NCBI RefSeq assembly: GCF_946151065.1
Contig: NZ_CAMGZA010000001.1
Coordinates: 868,001 to 932,000 of the forward strand
Direction: 5' to 3'
Source of the DNA: Microbacterium sp. Marseille-Q6965
GTDB lineage: Bacteria; Actinomycetota; Actinomycetes; Actinomycetales; Microbacteriaceae
Length of the DNA: 64,000 bases
The notes under the pieces are model-generated. The model saw only the letters and a list, made by a program, of their open reading frames with translations. It had not been told where the DNA came from and did not search any database. The first letter of the stretch is position 1; every line of letters starts with the position of its first letter. Position numbers and translations under genes: made by a program. Shown one piece after another: positions 7,105 through 16,845 of this stretch.

Positions 7105-10091
7105 TCAGTCGGTCGTGATGCGAGCCTCGTGGATGGTCGCCATCGGGCCGACGCCGGAGGAGCCCGCCACGTTGATCGCGAGCCGCGCCCCGGAGATGTC
7201 GCGCGCCACGGTGCCCACCTGCGTCCACGTTGAGCCGTCGTCTGTCGAGACGGAGGCGACGATCGTGTGGGTGCCCGCGTCGCGCTGCAGACGCAGCACC
7301 AGCTCTGTGGCGTTGCTGGGCAGCCGCGGCAGGTCGGTGGCGCGCCCACCGGATTCGTCGATCAGCGCGATGGCGTGGCCCCCGACCCACGAGTTGTACG
7401 CGCGGGTGAGCTCGATGTACTCGTCGTCGTGGCCGTAGAGCACGATCCCGGCGTGCTGCGTGTTCGCCTCGGGCGCGAAGCTCAGCGACACCTGGGCGCT
7501 GCTCCAGTTCTCGGGCAGATCGCGGAAGAGGGTGTTGTACGTGTTGTTCGGGCCCTCCCAGAGATCGCCGGGCAACGCGGGGACGTCGAGGCCGTCGTCG
7601 CCGTAGACCACGCCGTAGCCCCAGCCGATCTCGGTGTCCCGCGGGGCGCCCGCGGAGGTGCGCGCGACGAAGTCCCAGCCGTCGGCGACGAGTGCCGCCC
7701 GATCGGCGTAATCGAAGGTGTGGGTCGACCCCTCCCCCGGCACCGGGGTGGGTGTCGGCGTCGGTGTGGGGGTCGGCGTCGGTGTCGGGGTCGGCGTGGG
7801 GGTCGGCGTGGGGTCGGCGTGGGGGTCGGCGTCGGGGTCGGTTCGGGCCCCTGCCCACCTGCCGCGACCCGCAGATCCGAGAACGTCGCATACGGGAACC
7901 CGGACGGCGATGCGGCCGTCACGAGGGCGAGACGGGCGTCGTCGACGTTTGGCATCGCGCCGCCCACGGCCGTCCAGGTGGCGCCGTCGTCCGTGGAGAA
8001 GGAGCCGGAGATCTCGCCCGAAGCCGGTCGTTCGAGCCGCAGCAGCAGCGAGCGCGCGCCGGTCGGCACCCGTCCCGCGTCGGCGGCGTCGCCGTCGCGT
8101 TCCGTGATGGTCACGACGCCGTTCCCGCCGGCATACGCGTTGTACGCCCTCGAGATCTCGGCGTAGTCGTCGTCCGAACCGTAGATGGCGATCCCCGCGT
8201 GCTGCGCGTGCTGGTACGGCTCGAACCGCACCCGCACCTGCACGCGCGACCAGTCCTCGGGCAGGTCGCGGAACAGGGTGTTGCGCGTGTCGTTCGCCGA
8301 CCGCCACAGGTCGCCGGTGTCGACCGGAACGCGCACGCCCTCCCGCGTGAAGCGCAGGGCGACCCCCGTCTCGGTGTCGCGGGCCGCGCCGTCGCGCGTG
8401 CGCCCGAGGAAGTCCCAACCGTCGGCGGCGAGAGCCGCGGCGTCGGCATAGTCCAGCGGAAGCACCTCCGCGGCCCCACCGCGCACGATGAGCGTCACCG
8501 GCACGGTGACGGTGTTCGCGTTGGACGTGGATCCGACCGTGACCACCGCGCGGTGCACCCCCTCATCCAGCCCGCTCGCGTCCACGGACACGGTCGCGCG
8601 CTCGCCGTCGGCGCCCGCGCCGGGCGACACGGAGAGCCACGGCTCGGCGCTCGTCGCCGTCCACTGCAGCGCTCCCCCGGCCGCCTCGGTGATGGTCAGT
8701 TCCTGGGGCGCGGCGCCGGCGTCGTCCGCGACGAAGCGCAGTTCCGCCGCGTCGACGGCGACGGCGGGCGCGGGAGCGGACCCCACCGCGATGCGAGCGG
8801 TCTGCGGGTCGTGTCCCACCGGCGCCGAGAAGGTCACCGTCGATCCGTCCTGCGTGAACGGCACCGAGGCGTCGCCGATCCTCACGTCCGCCGCGTGCTG
8901 ACCCGCGCCCAGATCCGTCTCGAAGGTGACGACGTCCTCCGGCGAGAGCGAACGCTCGAAGTCGCGGACCGGGGAGGGCGGCATCCCGATGCGATGGAAG
9001 GCGAAGGAGACCTCGCCGGGCGCGGCCGCATAGGCCGAGAGCACCGTGCGCTCGCGCTGCAGGATGTAGCGGACGACATCGCCGATCGGCGCCACCCAGA
9101 CGTCCCGCTCCGTGGCATAGGTGATGGCCCCGTCATCGTTCGGGATGTCGTGCAGCACGAGGTTGGCCCACTTCCCCTGCGCCTCGGCGGCGTCGACGAT
9201 CGTCTTCAGGTCGGCGGGAGGGTACGGCGTGTGCTCGTGCGAGTTGAAGCTCTTCAGGTTCATGTAGTCCTGCGGGACGGCGTCCTCGAGCGCGTTGATG
9301 TTGTAGCCACGGGCGGAGAGGAAGTAGTCGTCGGCGACCACGCCGAACTCGGCGTCGCGCCACCCGCACGGCCACACGAGGGAGACCACCTCGTCGGCGT
9401 TTCCGGTGGCCAGCGCCGCGCCGTCGATGCTCGGAACGATGTCGTCGATGAGGGTCTGATAGTCGGTCTTCGCGCAGCGATGGTTCACGAGGTGCGATCC
9501 GATCTCGTGTCCGTCCGCGTGCAGCGCCGCGTAGTCCGGCGGCGGTTGCGTGCCGTTCATCACGAACGTGCCGGAGGCGCCGTTGATCGTGAGGTCGAGG
9601 GCGCCCGAGCTGCGCCCGTCATCCGTGGAGGCGCTGAAGGCCCCGGCGTGACCGTCGCGCCAGGTGGCGGCGCGCACCGGGACGGCGGGGTTGATGATCG
9701 CCACCACGGGGATCGCCGCCGTCACCTCGGGGTCGTCGTCCTTCGTCACGACGATGCGGGTCTCGTGCACCCCGACCGGCAGGCCGGCGCAGTCGGCCAC
9801 GACGGGCGCCTGCGAGGGCGTCATCCCCGCGGGCTCCGGCAGCGATGCCCACGGGGCCTCGCTGCGCGCCGTCCAGGCGAACTCCGCCAGGACGAACGTC
9901 ACGACCGACAGCAGCTGCTCCTCGGGGCACGCCTCTCCCTCGACGGCCGAGAAGACGAGCTGGGCGGGACCCACCTCGATCTCCGGTGGGGTGCGCTGTT
10001 CCGCGGCGGCCGCCGTGGGCGCTCCCATCACGCTCGTCAGCAGCGCCGCGCACACGGCGCCCAGCACCGCGCTCTGCCCTGTCCGGTTCAT
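7105..10091 (-). CDS. Secreted NodB-type polysaccharide deacetylase with BACON and tandem concanavalin-like domains, frameshifted
   Basis: Signal peptide at 1-30 (LLTSVMGAPTAAAA). A BACON-like Ig domain spans about 35-135. A polysaccharide deacetylase domain spans about 145-345, with DDG at 157-159 (family form FSFDDG) and the metal motif SHLVNH (H200, H204). A second BACON domain lies near 440-537, followed by a concanavalin-like domain (DUF1349-type, about 547-750), a Pro-Thr linker and a second homologous domain that ends at 7105. The two reading frames are out of register inside the Pro-Thr repeat: one hexamer (7811-7815) has five bases. The whole span plus one base is exactly 996 codons. 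If translated as it stands, the protein loses the last domain and reads an Arg-rich tail to 7482. It is the last gene of the LPXTG operon and probably acts outside the membrane on the glycan. Confidence 0.78.
7745..7840 (-). repeat. Hexanucleotide repeat encoding a Pro-Thr linker, with one 5-base unit
   Basis: About 16 tandem six-base units of the form GG(T/C/G)GT(C/G) (plus strand) encode PTPT repeats on the minus strand. All units are six bases except 7811-7815 (GGGTC), where a run of five G found in the neighbouring units is only four G (7810-7813). That single short unit breaks the deacetylase frame. Such repeats are prone to slipped-strand change and also to sequencing error. Confidence 0.85.
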
Positions 10092-10129
10092 CCCTCACCC
10101 CTTGTCGTCCCCACCCCCGTCAGGAGCAG

Positions 10130-10149
10130 GCGATGCCGCTTCTGATACG
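10130..10149 (-). promoter_or_regulatory. CGTATCAG element, copy 2
   Basis: Minus-strand CGTATCAG followed by AAGCGGCATCGC, in the 61-bp gap between the rhamnosyltransferase stop and the deacetylase start, 40-50 bp upstream of the deacetylase ATG. It suggests the deacetylase may have its own promoter or shared regulation with copies 1 and 3. Confidence 0.35.
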
Positions 10150-10152
10150 GCC

Positions 10153-10998
10153 TCACCGCAGCACGCGGTCCTTCAGCCGATCCAGTCCGTCCCGTCCCAC
10201 CGCCGCCATGACGGCTCCCTTCACCGCGCCCCGCGCCAGTTCCCGCGACTCGCGCAGAGGCCGCCGCACGAGAGCGTCTGCGAGCACGTCCGCGCGTCGG
10301 GCGGCGTCGAGGTCGTCGAGCATGCCGGGGAAGAGCGCGCGGTGGCGAGCGGGGTCGGCGAGCCGTCCGCGCACCCGATTGCTCACGTTGCGTGCGTGCA
10401 CCACCTGGATCCAGCCCGGCGCCCCGCCGGTCGAGACCGTGGGCATGTGGCGGGGCACGAGGGTGTGCCAGTCGCACCATGCCGTCCGCGGGGCATGCCA
10501 GCCCTCGGCGACGGAGACGAACGCGTTGTGCCGGTCGCGGCGCAGGTACACGCGCGGGCCTTGCCGGATCAGCCCGTTGCCCAGGTAGAGGGCACGCCGC
10601 TCTCCCGGCACGACGAGGCGCTGCAGTCGCTCGGCGAAGTCGATGGCAATCGCGTCGTCGTTGTCGAGATTCGTCGTCAGCAGCATGCGGCCCCGGCCGC
10701 CGCTCGCGCGACGCGCGTCGTCTGCCACCTGGGCGGACGTCACCGCCTCGGCGTACACCGGGACGAAGGCACCCGCCTCGACGAGCGGCGCGAGCCGGGC
10801 GCGGAGCCACTCGGGGCTCGCCGGGTCGAAGTACACGACCCAGCTCACCGGCGCCGTCTGCGCCGCCACCGTGGGCACCGTGTAGCGCAGGAAGAGCTCC
10901 ACGCGTTCGCGCAGCCAGCCCTCCTGGGCCCGGATGACCCCCTCCCGTCCCGCGGAGGGCAGGTTGAAGCGCGTGAGGAGGACGTGGTCGACGCTCAT
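10153..10998 (-). CDS. Putative rhamnosyltransferase (PF11316-like)
   Basis: Protein of 281 residues beginning MSVDHVLLTRFNLPS. The start VLLTRFN, an acidic motif in TTNLDNDDAIAIDF, WVVYFDP and GWIQVVHARNVSNRV are typical of the family annotated as putative rhamnosyltransferase, a GT2/GT-A-like group common in actinobacterial surface-sugar clusters. The start is fixed by a 4-bp ATGA overlap with the upstream DUF4012 gene; the longer extension to 11205 is Arg/Pro-rich shadow sequence. The donor sugar is not proven. It is the third gene of the LPXTG/DUF4012 operon. Confidence 0.78.
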   Translation of the reverse strand: MSVDHVLLTRFNLPSAGREGVIRAQEGWLRERVELFLRYTVPTVAAQTAPVSWVVYFDPASPEWLRARLAPLVEAGAFVPVYAEAVTSAQVADDARRASGGRGRMLLTTNLDNDDAIAIDFAERLQRLVVPGERRALYLGNGLIRQGPRVYLRRDRHNAFVSVAEGWHAPRTAWCDWHTLVPRHMPTVSTGGAPGWIQVVHARNVSNRVRGRLADPARHRALFPGMLDDLDAARRADVLADALVRRPLRESRELARGAVKGAVMAAVGRDGLDRLKDRVLR

Positions 10999-12784
10999 CG
11001 GCACGCCACCTCCCCGGTGTGCACGGCCGGGTCGACGAGGAGCGGCGTATGGATGAGCACCGGTGCGGCTCCCCGGCGCGCCGGGGCGACGATCCGGAAC
11101 GACACGGTCGCGTCCGCCCCGGGGTCGACGGTCACGCGGGCGCCTGCGGAGGGGTGCCCGTGCGCGGTCCCGTACGACGCCTGTGCGGGCGTACCGTCGA
11201 TCCACACCCCCTCGACGACACCGCCGGGCGGCGCGAGCGCGGTCACGTGCAGCCCCAGGTCGGTGCGCTCGACCCCCGAGAACCCCGGCGCCATGGTGAA
11301 GGGGAAGTCGACTCCGGCCGGCACCCCGCTGCGGATCGTCGCGGTCAGCGTGACGGCCGCGCGCCCGTCTGGCCTACATTCCGACTCCGCGGCGAAGGAG
11401 GCGTCGAGGTAGGCGTCGAGCTTGCTGCCCGAGACGTTGTCGAGCAGCAGGCCGTAGCCGTCTTCCCCCGCGGCGTCGAGCCGGGCGAGCATGCCCGCGG
11501 CCGAGGTCTGCGCGAGGATCCGCTGCTCGTCGGCGTCCGCGCTCCACACGGCGATCCTCCCCGCGTCGGTGAGCGGGCCGAGCATGGCGCCGAGGCGCGG
11601 CAGCTGTCCGGCCGACGCGATCAGCCGCTCCGTGGCGGCGCGCACGACCTCCCGGAAGTAGCCGGTCTGTTCGTCCTGGGTGAGGCGGAGGTAGGGCGCG
11701 CGCAACAGCTCGTCGAGCAGATTCTCGGCGCCGATCGCCACGCCGCCCACCTCGACGGGGCCGGTCACCCGCAACCCCTCCCGCAGCACGATCGGGTCGA
11801 TCGACACGACCGCGTCGACGCCCTCGCCCTTCTCGAGTCGCCAGAACTGCGCGGCCAGGCGCGCGGACAGGGGGAAGTCGGGGGTCATCGTGAGGTTTTG
11901 CACGAAGCGCCCCGTCGCCGCGCCGCCCGGGTGTCGGGCGGCAGGGGGATCGCGGGGGCATCGACGACGGGGAAGGCCGCACCGTCGGCATGGTCGACGA
12001 GCTCGATCCGCCCGTCGGAGGCCTCAAGCGAGAGGAAGGTACCCGTGAGGCCACCGGCCGCCCGCAGCTCCGCGGGATTCTGCACCATCAGCAGGATGCG
12101 GCGGGGCTCGCCGTCCCCGAGGAACGCGGCCAGCAGCCGCGCCGCCGGCTCCACGGACGACAGCACGGGCTGCGCGGCGGAGAGGGCCGTGTCCACCCGC
12201 TCCACCAGCCGGGCGGCGGGACCGACGACTCCGGTCATGTCCAGCCGCGCCAGGTCGTCGCGTGCCACGTCGACGGACCGCCTCGCGGCAGTGAGCGCCA
12301 CCGCCAGCTCGTCCGTTGCTCCCACGTCGACGCGCTCGCCGTCCAGCCGCAAGGCCGCGACGACATCCGCCGCGGCCGCCGCGGTGGGGGTGACCCCACG
12401 CGCGGCCACATGGTCGACCGCACCGGCCGTGACCCGCACCGCGGCCAGGGTCGGCCCGATCCCCGGCACGAGCTCGGCGGCCCGCCACAGCGGATCGGCG
12501 GTGTGCCCGGCCAGCGCCTCGGCGTGCGACGCGAGCTGCGCCGCCTCCTCCCGCACCGCGCCGAGATCGAGGGTCGGGGCCGTCGCCGTCGCCTCGAGGC
12601 GCCCCGCCGTGTCGACGAGCGCCACCGCCTCACCGGCGGCGAGCACCGCCCTCACGCCGAGCCACGCGAGCGCGGCGACGAGCGCCAGGCCGAAGGCACC
12701 GGCGACGCGTCGCATCACTCGGCGCCGGGACGGTGTCCGCCGACGGGCATCAGACCCGCTGGCGAGCGCCGGCTTGTCGGTCAT
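10995..12784 (-). pseudogene. DUF4012 membrane-anchored protein, interrupted by a frameshift
   Basis: Start MTDKPALASG, an Arg-rich cytoplasmic segment, one membrane helix (about residues 28-50) and a long extracellular part. The first frame (to its stop at 11885) carries the DUF4012 core, including LLMVQNPAELRAAGGLTGTF. Near 11915-11930 the coding potential moves to a second frame with the conserved GRFVQNLTMTPDFP, running to 10995. The combined span plus one base is exactly 597 codons (596 residues), within the usual size for this family, so a single missing base explains the break. Start and stop both overlap their neighbours by 4 bp. DUF4012 proteins recur in actinobacterial glycan clusters; their activity is not known to me. 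Real inactivation, slippage and sequencing error are all possible. Confidence 0.75.
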
Positions 12785-13437
12785 CGGCGGGCGCGGCGAC
12801 GGCGGGCCATCCAGGTGAGCAGTCCGCCCCCGGCCAGCAGCGCGCCGCCCAGCACGAGCGGCCCCGCGGGATCGACACCGGTAGCGGGAAGCGCGGCCTC
12901 GACCGTCGACGGCGCACCGTCGATGCGCGGCGAGACGGAACACGTCGGCGTTCCCGGCGGGTAGCTCACCGCGACCGCGATCTCGGGATTCACCACGATC
13001 GAGACCCCCGCGCCCTGCCGGGTCCAGCCGTGGTTCGCATCGCCCACGTCCTCATACGAACCGTCGGGATGCGTGACCCAGCCCGGCCACTGCACGCCCG
13101 TCCCGCTCTCGTCCACGCCCGCGCCCGGCCAGAGGACGCTGCCGGAGAGCGTGTTGTCGGCGCCGAGCGTGCCGAGGGGGACAGCGACACGCTCGGCGCC
13201 TTCCGAGAAGACGAGCGACACGTCGTTCGACGTGGCGAGCCCGTCCGGATCGACGAGCGTGACGTCGTAGAAGATCCATGGCGCGTCGCGGATGCACTCC
13301 GCGTGCGCCGTGGCGTTCAACGACGGCTCCGTCTCGCCGGGGGGTTGGTAGGGCGCGTACAGGCCATCATCCACACCCGCCGCGGACCCCGGACCCAGCA
13401 GCAGTGCGACCGTTGCGGCACCGATCATGGCGTGCAC
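12781..13437 (-). CDS. LPXTG cell-wall-anchored surface protein
   Basis: Small (218-residue) secreted protein. An N-terminal hydrophobic segment (MIGAATVALLLGPGSAA) acts as signal peptide, and the body has no family I recognise. The C-terminus is a complete sortase signal: LPATG, a hydrophobic helix (PLVLGGALLAGGGLLTW) and the basic tail MARRRRARR. The GTG at 13437 is preceded by GGAGGGG at about 10 bp and gives a sensible signal peptide; the longer in-frame extension overlaps prfA and was rejected. It heads the operon with DUF4012, rhamnosyltransferase and deacetylase, joined by a 4-bp overlap, so it may be a scaffold or acceptor for the glycan. No sortase gene is in the window. Confidence 0.85.
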   Translation of the reverse strand: MHAMIGAATVALLLGPGSAAGVDDGLYAPYQPPGETEPSLNATAHAECIRDAPWIFYDVTLVDPDGLATSNDVSLVFSEGAERVAVPLGTLGADNTLSGSVLWPGAGVDESGTGVQWPGWVTHPDGSYEDVGDANHGWTRQGAGVSIVVNPEIAVAVSYPPGTPTCSVSPRIDGAPSTVEAALPATGVDPAGPLVLGGALLAGGGLLTWMARRRRARR

Positions 13438-13476
13438 GTCGACCCGTCCCCTCCGGCGCCCACCCCGATGCGGGCG

Positions 13477-13494
13477 CTCCTCATGCGTGAGGAG
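13477..13494. promoter_or_regulatory. Inverted repeat upstream of the LPXTG gene
   Basis: CTCCTCA-TGCG-TGAGGAG, a perfect 7-bp inverted repeat, lies about 40 bp upstream of the LPXTG GTG and just downstream (minus strand) of CGTATCAG copy 3. It could be an operator or a 5' leader hairpin. Confidence 0.35.
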
Positions 13495-13497
13495 TGC

Positions 13498-13517
13498 CGC
13501 CCGCCGCGCCTGATACG
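13498..13517 (-). promoter_or_regulatory. CGTATCAG element, copy 3
   Basis: Minus-strand CGTATCAG followed by GCGCGGCGGGCG, 18/20 identical to copy 1, about 75 bp upstream of the LPXTG gene start. It is the best match pair of the three elements. Confidence 0.4.
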
Positions 13518-13571
13518 TGGGCGTGCGCTTCTTTCCGGCGCATGCCGAGGCGACGCCCGGCGGGGAGCGGG

Positions 13572-14645
<1,074 letters not shown>

Positions 14646-14652
14646 GCGCGGG

Positions 14653-16635
14653 TCAGCGGATCTCGTTCTCGGATCCGGAGGAGCGCCCGCCGGCCGAGGG
14701 GATGCTCTTCTGCATCTGAACGAGGAACTCGACGTTCGACTGCGTCTCCTTGAGCTTCTCGAGGATGACCGCCAGCGCGTGCTGCTGGTCCATGCCGGCC
14801 AGCGCGCGGCGCAGCTTCCAGGTGATCTTCACCTCGTCCGGGTTCAGCAGCATCTCCTCGCGGCGGGTGCTCGACGCGTTCACGTCGACCGCCGGGAAGA
14901 TGCGCTTGTCGGCGAGCTGGCGCGACAGGCGCAGCTCCATGTTGCCGGTGCCCTTGAACTCCTCGAAGATGACCTCGTCCATCTTGGACCCGGTCTCCAC
15001 GAGCGCCGTGGCGAGGATCGTGAGCGATCCGCCGTTCTCGATGTTGCGCGCCGCGCCGAAGAAGCGCTTCGGCGGGTACAGCGCCGACGCGTCGACGCCG
15101 CCCGAGAGCACGCGGCCCGAGGTGGGCGCCGAGACGTTGTAGGCGCGTCCGAGGCGCGTGATCGAGTCGAGCAGCACGACCACGTCGCGGCCCAGCTCGA
15201 CGAGCCGCTTGGCGCGCTCGATGGCGAGCTCGGCGACGGTCGTGTGGTCCTCGGCGGGGCGGTCGAAGGTCGAGGCGATGACCTCGCCCTTGACCGTGCG
15301 CTGCATGTCGGTGACCTCCTCGGGGCGCTCGTCGACGAGCACGACCATGAGGTGCACCTCGGGGTTGTTCTGCGCGATCGCGTTCGCGATCTGCTGCAGC
15401 ACGATCGTCTTGCCCGCCTTCGGCGGCGCGACGATCAGGCCGCGCTGTCCCTTGCCGATCGGCGCGACGAGGTCGATGATCCGCTGGGTCAGCTTCTCGG
15501 GGGCCGTCTCGAGGCGCAGGCGGTCCTGCGGGTAGAGGGGCGTGAGCTTGCCGAACTCGACGCGGTTCGCCGCATCGTCCACCGACAGGCCGTTGATCGA
15601 ATCGACCTTGACGAGCGCGTTGTACTTCTGGCGGCCCTGCTGCTCGCCCTCGCGGGGCTGCTTGATGGCGCCGACGACCGCGTCGCCCTTGCGCAGGTTG
15701 TACTTCTTGACCTGGCCGAGCGAGACGTACACGTCCTGCTGACCGGGCAGGTAGCCCGTGGTGCGCACGAAGGCGTAGTTGTCGAGCACGTCGAGCACGC
15801 CCGCGATCGGGATGAGCACGTCGTCCTCGCCGATCTCCGGCTCGAACTCGTCCTGCTGCACCCCGCGCGTGCGCTTGCCGCGGCGGTTGCGCTCCTCCTG
15901 AGGCTGCGCCTCCGGCGCGGGCTGGCCGCCGTTCTGCGGCGCCTCGCCCTTGTTCTTGTTGCGGTTGCGGCTGCGGCTGCGGCTGCGGCGGCTGCGGCCG
16001 GAGCCCTCCTCGCCGCCCTCGCCGTCCTGCTCGTCGCCGGATTCGGCCTCGTTCTTGCCGGCGTCGGCCTTCGCGGTCTCGCCCTTCGCGGCCTCCGCGT
16101 TCGAGGCCTCGGCCGGAGCCGCGTCGCCCTCGGCCTGGTCGGTCCGCGGCGCCTCGGCGGCGTCGCTCGCGGCGGCCTTGGTGCCGCGGCCTCCGCGCGA
16201 GCGCGGAGCCTTGGCGGGCTTGCCGGCGTCTGCCGGCTCCTCGCCCTCGGCGGGCGTGTCGGCGACCGCGGTCGGCGCGTCGGCCTCGGCGGCGGGCTTC
16301 TCGCCCTCGGGCGCCTCCGCCTCGGCGGCCTTGCCGCGGCGGCGCGGGGCACGCTTCGGCTTCTCGGCGGGCGCCTCGTCGGCGGCGGGCGCCTCGGCGG
16401 CGGGCGCGTCGGCGGTGGCCGCGTCGGCGTTCGCAGCGGCGGGGGCGGCGCCCTCGTCCGTCACGGTCTCGACGGCCGCGTCGCTCGCAGCGGCCTTCGC
16501 GCGACGCGGGGCGCGCTTGCGCGGCGCCTTCGCCGGCGCTTCGGCCGCGGGGGCCTCAGCAGTAGCGAGAGCGGTGCCGCTCTCGTCGCCCTTCGCCTCG
16601 GGGGCTTCGGACTGGATCTCGGAGATGGACTCCAA
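14653..16635 (-). CDS. rho: Transcription termination factor Rho
   Basis: 660 residues. Residues 1 to about 265 are low-complexity Ala/Glu/Pro-rich sequence with basic patches ([13 protein letters not shown] at about 214-226), the expanded N-terminus known from actinobacterial Rho. The RNA-binding cold-shock-like domain starts near 272 ([17 protein letters not shown]). The ATPase has the P-loop PPKAGKT at 404-410, [10 protein letters not shown], and the Q/R-loop region [21 protein letters not shown]. The start is TTG with AGGAG five bases upstream; no ATG fits. I do not see the helical Rho_N (SAP-like) subdomain that precedes the insertion in many homologues. A 210-bp leader separates it from thrC (16636-16845), holding a 6-bp hairpin at 16765-16780 and no clear intrinsic terminator. 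Confidence 0.97.
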   Translation of the reverse strand: MESISEIQSEAPEAKGDESGTALATAEAPAAEAPAKAPRKRAPRRAKAAASDAAVETVTDEGAAPAAANADAATADAPAAEAPAADEAPAEKPKRAPRRRGKAAEAEAPEGEKPAAEADAPTAVADTPAEGEEPADAGKPAKAPRSRGGRGTKAAASDAAEAPRTDQAEGDAAPAEASNAEAAKGETAKADAGKNEAESGDEQDGEGGEEGSGRSRRSRSRSRNRNKNKGEAPQNGGQPAPEAQPQEERNRRGKRTRGVQQDEFEPEIGEDDVLIPIAGVLDVLDNYAFVRTTGYLPGQQDVYVSLGQVKKYNLRKGDAVVGAIKQPREGEQQGRQKYNALVKVDSINGLSVDDAANRVEFGKLTPLYPQDRLRLETAPEKLTQRIIDLVAPIGKGQRGLIVAPPKAGKTIVLQQIANAIAQNNPEVHLMVVLVDERPEEVTDMQRTVKGEVIASTFDRPAEDHTTVAELAIERAKRLVELGRDVVVLLDSITRLGRAYNVSAPTSGRVLSGGVDASALYPPKRFFGAARNIENGGSLTILATALVETGSKMDEVIFEEFKGTGNMELRLSRQLADKRIFPAVDVNASSTRREEMLLNPDEVKITWKLRRALAGMDQQHALAVILEKLKETQSNVEFLVQMQKSIPSAGGRSSGSENEIR

Positions 16636-16845
16636 CGTGACTCCTCATCGGGTCGTGGATTCTCAGCCATCCGCAGGGGGATCCGTCAGAAGGATCCGCC
16701 GTGCGCGCGCCACGTCGTGCGCCGGTCAACCGGTTGCCGCACCGAAGAGAACACACTCGGCCGGACGGTCGGGTGACCGTGCGGGGCTTCGCAGATTGCG
16801 ACGGAGGTCAGAATTCGTGCTCTGAGGCACCCTCCGCTGTGATCC

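Noticed and set aside
7745..7840. CRISPR-like or satellite array
   Set aside because: Units are six bases with no spacers and encode an in-frame Pro-Thr linker in a secreted protein.
7692..10145. 817-codon open frame antisense to the deacetylase
   Set aside because: Shadow frame; the opposite strand has a signal peptide and clear deacetylase, BACON and concanavalin-like domains.
16765..16780. Terminator between thrC and rho
   Set aside because: Only a 6-bp stem (ACGGTC-GGGT-GACCGT) without a T tract, and far from the thrC stop; too weak to call.
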